From Lutibacter oceani (GTDB lineage: Bacteria > Bacteroidota > Bacteroidia > Flavobacteriales > Flavobacteriaceae): a stretch of DNA of 64,000 bases. Where the stretch lies: contig NZ_QTTQ01000009.1 in the NCBI RefSeq assembly GCF_003384935.1, positions 310,001-374,000 on the forward strand. The letters are read 5' to 3'. Shown here piece by piece: positions 47,763-54,466 of this stretch (position 1 is the stretch's first letter; each line of letters begins with the position of its first letter). A program made the position numbers and the translations under genes. The notes beneath the pieces were generated by a model. It was not told the origin of the DNA. It saw nothing but the letters and a program-made list of their open reading frames with translations, and did not search any database.

Positions 47763-47888
47763 AAGCTGTCTAAAAAGTTAAACTTACATCAACCTGAACT
47801 TTATTCAGGTTCTCATCATTACTGGTAACAATATGGTGAGCTTCTGAAATAAATTCAGAATGACGACTTCTAACCTTTTAGACAGCCT
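47763..47888. repeat. Large cruciform repeat, likely terminator of the aromatic operon
   Basis: The outer arms AAGCTGTCTAAAAAGTTA (47763-47780) and 47871-47888 pair imperfectly around two smaller hairpins, AACCTGAA-5 nt-TTCAGGTT (47791-47811) and TTCTGAA-5 nt-TTCAGAA (47842-47860). It follows the DAHP synthase stop by about 20 bases. The second inner hairpin recurs at 17956-17979, and GAAAGCTGTC recurs upstream of the repeat array near 60.68 kb, so it belongs to a dispersed family. Confidence 0.8.
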
Positions 47889-47908
47889 CTTATTTTTTAA
47901 AACCTAAA

Positions 47909-48985
47909 TTACTTTACGTTATGTTGAATATTTATGGATTCTACGTGGATAGCTTTAAAAACCTCCTCTACAAACTCTCTACTTAATCCTTTGCTTTCTC
48001 CTACAGCAATCATTGAAGATAAAATATCAGACCATCTTCCACTTTGTAAAATAGCTACATTTTCCTGGTGTTTTAATTTGCCAATATTTTCAGCAACGGT
48101 CATTCTATCACTTAAAATATCAATAATATTACCATCAATTAAATCCAATTCTTTACGGTATAAATTTAATTTACTTTGGAAACTCTCCTTAGAACTACTT
48201 TTTTGGCGAATTTTTAAATCCTGTGTAATTTTATGTAATTGAGCTGGAGTAATTTGTTGTGCAGCATCACTCCAAGCATTGTCTGGGTCTATATGAGTTT
48301 CAATCATAAATCCATCAAAATTTAAATCCAATGCAGTTTGAGAAACATCTAAAATAGTATCTCTACGACCGCAAATATGAGATGGATCTAAAATTAAAGG
48401 TAAATCAGGAAATTCTTTTTTCAATTCAATAGCAATATGCCATTTTGGTTTGTTTCTGTAATGCCCTGTATTATATGCTGAAAAACCTCTATGAATAACT
48501 CCTAATTGTGAAATTCCATTCGCTTGAAAACGCTCAACACCACCTAACCATAAAGCTAAATCTGGGTTTACAGGGTTTTTAACTAATACTGGTTTATCTA
48601 CTCCTTTCAAAGCATCTGCAATTTCTTGCACAGCAAAAGGGTTTACAGTAGTTCTAGCACCAATCCATAATATATCTATATCTGCTTTTAATGCTAACTC
48701 AACGTGATTTGCATTACCAACTTCAGTAGTTATTTTCATTCCGGTTTCTTCACGAACTCTTTGTAACCAAGGTAGTCCAATTCCACCAACACCTTCAAAA
48801 CCTCCCGGTCTGGTTCTTGGCTTCCAAATACCAGCTCTAAATACATTTGTATCTGTATCTTTTAATAAATGCGCTGTTTTTAATACTTGCTCTTCTGTTT
48901 CAGCACTACAAGGTCCTGCAATTACAATAGGATGAGATAAACCCATACTATCTAACCATTTTCTGTTTTCTTTTGTAATTTCCAT
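47909..48985 (-). CDS. Bifunctional DAHP synthase-chorismate mutase
   Basis: A 358-residue fusion. Residues 1-260 are a DAHP synthase of the shorter (type I-beta/KDOPS-like) group, with IAGPCSAETEEQV, RAGIWKPRTRPGGFEG and LDPSHICGRRD. About residues 268-358 form an AroQ-type chorismate mutase (LNLYRKELDLIDGNIIDIL). Such C-terminal fusions are known in Bacteroidota such as Porphyromonas, where the mutase domain transmits feedback by prephenate. The enzyme therefore covers both the first shikimate step and the chorismate branch. It is the last gene of the pheA operon. Confidence 0.93.
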   Translation of the reverse strand: MEITKENRKWLDSMGLSHPIVIAGPCSAETEEQVLKTAHLLKDTDTNVFRAGIWKPRTRPGGFEGVGGIGLPWLQRVREETGMKITTEVGNANHVELALKADIDILWIGARTTVNPFAVQEIADALKGVDKPVLVKNPVNPDLALWLGGVERFQANGISQLGVIHRGFSAYNTGHYRNKPKWHIAIELKKEFPDLPLILDPSHICGRRDTILDVSQTALDLNFDGFMIETHIDPDNAWSDAAQQITPAQLHKITQDLKIRQKSSSKESFQSKLNLYRKELDLIDGNIIDILSDRMTVAENIGKLKHQENVAILQSGRWSDILSSMIAVGESKGLSREFVEEVFKAIHVESINIQHNVK

Positions 48986-49003
48986 CTTCGTTTAATTTCT
49001 TAT

Positions 49004-49861
49004 TTAGTTGCTCTGCTTAATTCCGTTTAATATATTTTTTATATAATTTGTACCATGCATCGTTTCATTTAAACCATTTGCATCGTTTTGCTCAATCATT
49101 TCTTTAAACTCATTTAAGTTTTTAATATATTCATTTAAAGATTTTATAATATTTTCTTTGTTTTCCAAAAATATTGGAGTCCAGGTATTTGCTGAACTTT
49201 TAGCCAAACGCACTGTTGAAGCAAAACCAGTACTTGCCATATCAAATATTGCTTGTTCATTTTTTTCAATCTCTAAAACTGTTTTCCCTAACATAAAAGA
49301 ACTTACGTGAGACAAATGAGATACATAAGCAATATGCCTGTCATGTTCTTCAGGATGCATCATTTTAATGCGCATGTTTAGTTTTTTAAATAAACTAATT
49401 GCTTTATCTAAAATTTTCCAATCTGTTTTATCCGCTTCACAAATAATATTTACTTTATCATCAAATAAATTTAAAATTGCTGCTTCCGGACCTGAAAATT
49501 CAGTTCCTGCCAATGGATGCGCGGCAACAAAATTTTTGCGTTTTGGATGATTTACTATTTCCTTACAAATTTCATTTTTTACTGAACCTACATCAAAAAC
49601 CAATGTATCTTCAGAAACACAATCTAAAATTTCCTTTGCTAATTTTGGTACTATATTTACAGGTACTGCAATAATAACAACTGAAGCATCTGTTATTTCA
49701 TTAAAATCAATTTCAGCATCGATTACACCTAGCGCTAAAGCTTTTTTAATATGCTCAGCGTTTTGATCGATACCAAATACTTTATAATTTCCTCTTTTCT
49801 TTAAATCCAATGCTAAAGAACCACCTATTAAACCTAAACCGATAACAACTAATTTTTCCAT
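49004..49861 (-). CDS. tyrA: Prephenate dehydrogenase TyrA
   Basis: A 285-residue NAD-dependent dehydrogenase for tyrosine synthesis. VIGLGLIGGSLALDLKKRG is the Rossmann motif, and HPLAGTEFSGPEAA binds prephenate. It has no chorismate mutase or ACT domain, so feedback by tyrosine through a fused domain is absent. It is encoded between the aminotransferase (1 base) and the DAHP synthase fusion (18 bases). Confidence 0.94.
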   Translation of the reverse strand: MEKLVVIGLGLIGGSLALDLKKRGNYKVFGIDQNAEHIKKALALGVIDAEIDFNEITDASVVIIAVPVNIVPKLAKEILDCVSEDTLVFDVGSVKNEICKEIVNHPKRKNFVAAHPLAGTEFSGPEAAILNLFDDKVNIICEADKTDWKILDKAISLFKKLNMRIKMMHPEEHDRHIAYVSHLSHVSSFMLGKTVLEIEKNEQAIFDMASTGFASTVRLAKSSANTWTPIFLENKENIIKSLNEYIKNLNEFKEMIEQNDANGLNETMHGTNYIKNILNGIKQSN

Positions 49862-49862
49862 G

Positions 49863-51020
49863 TTATATTTTTACGGTGGTTAATCTATTTAAAACTTCAT
49901 TTAGCACCTCTGCATCAACACATAAAGATGCTCTTATGTAGCCTTCTCCATTAGAACCAAAAATAGTTCCCGGAGTAATAAACACGTTTTTATTGTATAA
50001 TAATTCATCTGTAATAGCTTCAGATTTTATTCCTTTTGGTAGTTTTGCCCAAACAAATAAACCGCCAATAGCTTGATTATAAGTACAATTTAAAGCATCA
50101 AATATTTCCCAAACAATTGCTCTTCTTTTCGTGTAAATTTCATTTTGAGATTTAAACCACTCATTTGATAATTTAAAAGCTTCAACTGCCCCTTTTTGAA
50201 TTCCAAAAAACATTCCAGAATCCATATTGCTTTTTACCTGCAAAATTGTTTTAATAATTTCGGCATTTCCAACTACCATTCCTACACGCCAACCAGCCAT
50301 ATTAAAAGTTTTACTTAAAGAATTTAGCTCAATTGCTACTTCTTTTGCTCCTTCAACATCTAAAATACTTATTGGTTTTTCATTTAAAATAAAACTATAA
50401 GGATTGTCATTTACAATTAAAATATTGTGCTTTTTAGCAAATGCTATTAATTGTTTAAAATCTTCTTTTGAAGCCACAGCACCAGTTGGCATATGTGGAT
50501 AATTTACCCACATAATTTTCACTTTTGATAAATCCTCTTTTTCTAATTCTTCAAAATTAGGCAACCAGTTTGTTGTTTCATTTAAATTATAAAAAATAGC
50601 CTCTGCTTGTACTAAATTGGTTACAGATGCGTAGGTTGGATACCCTGGATTTGGAATGAGTACCTTATCTCCTTTATTTAAAAATGCCATTGAAATATGC
50701 ATAATACCTTCTTTTGACCCCATTAAAGGAAGAATTTCTGTAGTTGCATTTAAATTAACATTATACTTTTCTTTATAAAAAGTGGCAATACCTTCACGTA
50801 ATTCCGGAATTCCTTGGTAGCTTTGGTATTGATGTGCATTGGGCAATTCCACAGCATTTTGAATAGCTTCAATAACACTTGCCGGAGGGTTTAAATCAGG
50901 GCTTCCAATTGCAATATTTATAATTGGTTTGCCTTCATTTCTTAAAGCTGCTACTTCTCTTAGTTTTTTAGAAAAGTAGTATTCTTTTACATTATTTAAT
51001 CTGTCAGCTCTCTGTATCAT
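49863..51020 (-). CDS. Class I aminotransferase of aromatic amino acid synthesis
   Basis: A 385-residue fold-type I PLP aminotransferase. The PLP lysine is in LNSLSKTFNMAGWRVG (about residues 228-243), and NDNPYSFI holds the Asn-x-x-Tyr cofactor pair. From its location in the operon it probably converts phenylpyruvate and hydroxyphenylpyruvate to Phe and Tyr, or prephenate to arogenate. A general aspartate aminotransferase cannot be excluded. It shares one base with pheA. Confidence 0.9.
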   Translation of the reverse strand: MIQRADRLNNVKEYYFSKKLREVAALRNEGKPIINIAIGSPDLNPPASVIEAIQNAVELPNAHQYQSYQGIPELREGIATFYKEKYNVNLNATTEILPLMGSKEGIMHISMAFLNKGDKVLIPNPGYPTYASVTNLVQAEAIFYNLNETTNWLPNFEELEKEDLSKVKIMWVNYPHMPTGAVASKEDFKQLIAFAKKHNILIVNDNPYSFILNEKPISILDVEGAKEVAIELNSLSKTFNMAGWRVGMVVGNAEIIKTILQVKSNMDSGMFFGIQKGAVEAFKLSNEWFKSQNEIYTKRRAIVWEIFDALNCTYNQAIGGLFVWAKLPKGIKSEAITDELLYNKNVFITPGTIFGSNGEGYIRASLCVDAEVLNEVLNRLTTVKI

Positions 51021-51838
51021 TATCTTTTACCTTTGTTGTATTCTCCCAATACCTTTAATGTTTCAACTTTTGTTTTTATTTCATTTATAGCATTAAAATA
51101 ATCGGCATAGCTATTAAAAATAAAATCAGCAAAAAAAGCATATTTCCAAGGTGTATCAATTACTGGCATTGATTGAATTTTAGATAAATTTAAATCGTGT
51201 TTTGCCAAAATTGAAAGTACTTCTGCCAAACTTCCAGTATCATTACTGGTAATAAATTTTATGGATGCTTTATTGGATGAAACACTGCTTTTATCTTTAT
51301 TGTTATTTAAAATAAAAAACCGTGTTGCATTTTCCTTTATTGTTTGAATTTCAGGAGCAAGAATTTTTAACGTGTATGTTTTTGCTGCCAATTTACTGGC
51401 AATTGCTCCAACTCCTTTTAAATTGTTTTCCTGAATACGTTTAGCTACAGAAGCGGTATCTTTATCTTCAATTAATTTAATATGTGGATAATCTTTAAAA
51501 AATTTATGACATTGTAATAATGCCATCGGATGCGAATACACCTCTTTAATGTCTTCAATATTTTGTCCTTCCAACGCCATTAAATTATGATGAATTGGCA
51601 GGTGATACTCTCCACAAATTGTTAATTGAAAATCATCTATAAGTGCATAATTAGGTAAAATTGCTCCTGCTATGGAATTTTCAATTGCCATAATAAGAAC
51701 ATCTGCCTTTTTTTCTTGTAAAAGCACTGGCATTTCAGAAAAAGATAAACATTCTAATAACTCTATGTTTTTTCCAAAATATTGTTCAGCCACTATGTGG
51801 TGAAAAGATCCTTTTATACCTTGAATTGCTACTCTCAT
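51020..51838 (-). CDS. pheA: Prephenate dehydratase PheA (monofunctional)
   Basis: A 272-residue prephenate dehydratase with an N-terminal catalytic part (GIKGSFHHIVAEQYF, ENSIAGAI, ATRFFIL with the TRF motif at about 163-165) and a C-terminal ACT domain (about 190-268, TSNDTGSLAEVLSILAKHDL) for phenylalanine inhibition. It has no chorismate mutase domain; that activity is on the DAHP synthase. It is the first structural gene after the FYFYFYF leader peptide. Confidence 0.94.
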   Translation of the reverse strand: MRVAIQGIKGSFHHIVAEQYFGKNIELLECLSFSEMPVLLQEKKADVLIMAIENSIAGAILPNYALIDDFQLTICGEYHLPIHHNLMALEGQNIEDIKEVYSHPMALLQCHKFFKDYPHIKLIEDKDTASVAKRIQENNLKGVGAIASKLAAKTYTLKILAPEIQTIKENATRFFILNNNKDKSSVSSNKASIKFITSNDTGSLAEVLSILAKHDLNLSKIQSMPVIDTPWKYAFFADFIFNSYADYFNAINEIKTKVETLKVLGEYNKGKR

Positions 51839-51854
51839 TATTTAATATTAATTC

Positions 51855-51882
51855 AAAAAAAAATCTCGAAATAATTTCGAGA
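51855..51882 (-). terminator. Attenuator terminator before pheA
   Basis: The minus strand has TCTCGAAA-TTA-TTTCGAGA, an 8-bp stem, followed by nine Ts (51863-51855), ending 17 bases before the pheA ATG. GAGGCT overlapping the leader stop (51924-51919) can pair with AGTCTC (51884-51879) at the base of the 5' arm, with one G-U. Confidence 0.85.
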
Positions 51883-51922
51883 CTCCATAATTTATATTTT
51901 GTTAATTAACACATACAAAGCC

Positions 51923-51985
51923 TCACCCTTTATTATTAAAATAAAAGTAAAAATAGAAGCTGTTCCAAGTGTTATTTGATATCAT
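51923..51985 (-). CDS. Phe/Tyr operon leader peptide (20 codons, FYFYFYF)
   Basis: A short ORF runs from ATG 51985-51983 to TGA 51925-51923. It encodes MISNNTWNS, then FYFYFYF, then NNKG: seven aromatic residues in a row, four Phe and three Tyr. A well-matched promoter lies 20 bases upstream and a terminator with nine Ts follows. The operon downstream makes exactly Phe and Tyr (pheA, aminotransferase, tyrA, DAHPS/CM). It is the counterpart of the enterobacterial pheA and pheST leaders, but alternates both amino acids, so shortage of either would stall the ribosome. Confidence 0.9.
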   Translation of the reverse strand: MISNNTWNSFYFYFYFNNKG

Positions 51986-52004
51986 AATTTCCTAAATATG
52001 AGGA

Positions 52005-52034
52005 CAAATCTATGCATTAATTTTAAAAAACCAA
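52005..52034 (-). promoter_or_regulatory. Promoter of the aromatic amino acid operon
   Basis: The minus strand has TTGG (52034-52031), an 18-base spacer and TAGATTTG (52012-52005), a full consensus promoter. The predicted transcript start near 51998 gives a short 5' end before the leader ATG. The remaining gap, 52035-52209, shows no gene. Confidence 0.8.
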
Positions 52035-52209
52035 CTTTTTTCATAAAAAATATTTAACACTTAGTGAAAATTCAAAAAAACAATATATTAAATGAACTAT
52101 TTTAAATAGAAGTCCTTTATTTTTCAACTTTTTTTAAAATAAATAAAAGAACTCTTCATAATTTATTATAACACCAAGACCTTAAAAGCCTTTTTGTACA
52201 AAAAATAAT

Positions 52210-52217
52210 TAACTTTG
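52210..52217 (+). promoter_or_regulatory. -7 element of the wzi-cpsB unit
   Basis: TAACTTTG matches TAnnTTTG 25 bases before the chosen ATG. A TTTG upstream at 52193-52196 is only 13 bases away, closer than normal. The TTG inside this element is the spurious start of the longer open frame. Confidence 0.5.
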
Positions 52218-52241
52218 CTAATTAAAATATACAAGCTGTTT

Positions 52242-53612
52242 ATGAAGATAACAAGTATGAAACCACTACTTACCATATTATTAATTTTTACAATTGTTTT
52301 TCAGGCAACCTCACAAAATTATAGTATTGAATTAAATTCAAATATTTCAACCAAAGAAACCTTGCCTTTTTTTCTTACAGCAAACAAATATGGAAGTATT
52401 CCTAACAGTAATAATGCATTAGTATCCACTTCAATATTTTCTGATTTTAAAAATACCAATCGCACTTTTGATATTGCTTACAAAGTATCAATTTCAGGAA
52501 TTATAGCTGACGAAAATGAGTTATTAATTAACGAGTTATACACCAGTATTGCTACTGAAAATTGGCAATTAGACCTTGGTAGTAAAAACGATGAGCTTGC
52601 TTTTGAAGGCTTATCCGTATCAAATGGAAATATTATAAAATCTATAAACACAAGAGCTTTTCCTGGAGTTAATTTAAGAACCCGCTCTTATTTAGAGTTG
52701 CCTTTTGCAAAAAAATGGCTTAAAGTAAAAGCTAATTATGCAGAATATTTTTTAAATGATAAACGTGTTGTAGATAACGCACATTTACACAATAAAAGCT
52801 TGTATTTTAAATCTCGATTAAATAACAATTTAAGTTTAATTACAGGTTTAGACCATTATGTTGTTTGGGGAGGAACTTCTGAAGAATTTGGAAAACAACC
52901 TACAAATTTTAAAACTTATTTAAAATATATAACCGGAACAGGCGATGGAAATAAAACTGAAGATCAAATTAATTCCTCTAATGCATGGGGAAATCACGTA
53001 GGTAATTACCAAGTTCAATTGGATTATAAAGGAGAAAATTTTAACTGGAGTTTTTATTTGTCACACCCTTTTGAAGATAGATCTGGTAGAGAATTTGCAA
53101 ATTATCCAGATGGCTTATATGGTTTTTTTGTTGATCTTAAAAAACCTCAAAGTTTTATTACACATATTATAACTGAATTTCAGTATACAAAACATCAAGG
53201 TAAAAGCACTTCTCAAAACGGGTTAATAGACAACTATTTTAACAATACTGTTTATCAAAGTGGGTGGATTTATTTTGGACGTACTATTGGTTCACCTTTT
53301 TTTACAACTAAAGTTCCTGAAAATGGAATAACCAAAGGAATTGCAGAAAATAGATTTACTTCTTTTAATTTAGGTTTTAAAGGGAACTTAAGTTCCTCTA
53401 TTCAATATAAAACAAATTTAACCTATACCTATTATCAAGGGTGGTTTAACGCACCTGTTCAAGAATATCAACTTTCTCCGTATCTTGAACTACTTTTAAA
53501 AAACGAAACTATTCCTTTTAATATATCCTTGGGAGCAGCTGCAGATTTTGGTGATTTTTTACCAACAAACTTTGGTGGATTTCTAAAATTAACTAAAACT
53601 GGAATTTTTTAA
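52242..53612 (+). CDS. Capsule assembly Wzi family outer membrane protein
   Basis: A 456-residue exported protein with signal peptide LLTILLIFTIVFQATSQ (cleaved near residue 25) and a beta-strand-rich body ending in an aromatic residue (KTGIF), as expected of an outer-membrane barrel. The family Wzi is an 18-strand barrel that holds capsule on the cell surface. The start at ATG 52242 is preferred over a TTG nine codons upstream that lies in the promoter; ATG 52257 is also possible. It is co-transcribed with the CpsB-like phosphatase and adjoins the export genes. Confidence 0.82.
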   Translation: MKITSMKPLLTILLIFTIVFQATSQNYSIELNSNISTKETLPFFLTANKYGSIPNSNNALVSTSIFSDFKNTNRTFDIAYKVSISGIIADENELLINELYTSIATENWQLDLGSKNDELAFEGLSVSNGNIIKSINTRAFPGVNLRTRSYLELPFAKKWLKVKANYAEYFLNDKRVVDNAHLHNKSLYFKSRLNNNLSLITGLDHYVVWGGTSEEFGKQPTNFKTYLKYITGTGDGNKTEDQINSSNAWGNHVGNYQVQLDYKGENFNWSFYLSHPFEDRSGREFANYPDGLYGFFVDLKKPQSFITHIITEFQYTKHQGKSTSQNGLIDNYFNNTVYQSGWIYFGRTIGSPFFTTKVPENGITKGIAENRFTSFNLGFKGNLSSSIQYKTNLTYTYYQGWFNAPVQEYQLSPYLELLLKNETIPFNISLGAAADFGDFLPTNFGGFLKLTKTGIF

Positions 53613-53616
53613 AAAT

Positions 53617-54360
53617 ATGCTGTCTTTTTTTAGAAATAAAACCCCGTTGATTAAAGAGTTTCCTTCAAATTTTATTGATATACATTCTCATTTATTACCA
53701 AATATTGATGATGGATCTAAAAGTTTTGAAGAAGCTGCCAACTTAATAAAAAGACTTTATAGTTATGGGATTAAAAATTTTGTTACCACACCACATATCA
53801 TGGATGGTATTTGGAACAATACCCCAACTATAATAAATAACAAACTATTTGAGCTAACTGATTATTTAAAAAAACAAGGAATTACAGACATTAATATGAG
53901 TGCTGCAGCTGAATATATGTTAGACTCTAATTTTGAAAAACTATTAAAATCAGAAAAACTGCTTACAATTAAAGATGCTTATATTTTAGTTGAATTGTCT
54001 TATTTAAATCCTCCTATTAACTTAAAAGAAATTTTATTTGATATTCAAATTGCTGGTTATACACCTATTTTAGCACATCCTGAGCGCTATTCTTTTTACC
54101 ATAAAAATTATAATGAATATCTAAAATTGAAAGAAGCGGGATGTTTGTTCCAACTTAATTTACTGTCTTTATCTAATTATTACGGAGCTGATGTAAACAA
54201 CATTGCTAAAAAATTACTTCAAGATAACCTTATTGATTTTGCAGGAACAGACACGCACAACAATAGGCATTTAAATACTTTAGAAACTATTAACAACTCC
54301 CAAATAATTAAACTTATTAAACCTGTTTTAGAGAACAATGCTAAGTTACTAAAGCCATAG
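53617..54360 (+). CDS. CpsB/YwqE-type tyrosine-protein phosphatase (PHP family)
   Basis: A 247-residue manganese-dependent PHP-fold phosphatase. FIDIHSHLLPNIDDGS (about 20-35), VTTPHIM, ILAHPERY and GTDTHN carry the metal-binding His/Asp/Glu set. Family members dephosphorylate the tyrosine-rich tail of the Wzc-type kinase; that kinase lies immediately convergent at 54467. It starts four bases after the wzi stop. Confidence 0.92.
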   Translation: MLSFFRNKTPLIKEFPSNFIDIHSHLLPNIDDGSKSFEEAANLIKRLYSYGIKNFVTTPHIMDGIWNNTPTIINNKLFELTDYLKKQGITDINMSAAAEYMLDSNFEKLLKSEKLLTIKDAYILVELSYLNPPINLKEILFDIQIAGYTPILAHPERYSFYHKNYNEYLKLKEAGCLFQLNLLSLSNYYGADVNNIAKKLLQDNLIDFAGTDTHNNRHLNTLETINNSQIIKLIKPVLENNAKLLKP

Positions 54361-54381
54361 TACTTTTCAATTAATACATTT

Positions 54382-54405
54382 GTCAGTCTGAGCCTGTCGA
54401 AGACC
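54382..54405. repeat. Short intergenic repeat-like element
   Basis: GTCAGTCTGAGCCTGTCGAA with following GACC is a motif I recognise as frequent in Bacteroidota intergenic regions. Only one copy is in the window. It lies in the 106-base gap between the convergent phosphatase and kinase genes. Confidence 0.4.
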
Positions 54406-54466
54406 CTATAAAACTGCAATAAGATTCTAAGTTTATAAACTTCAACAAGTTTAGTGCGACTTTTAT

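Noticed and set aside
52215-52241. Longer Wzi ORF starting with TTG
   Set aside because: The TTG is part of the -7 element TAACTTTG; a good signal peptide starts at ATG 52242.
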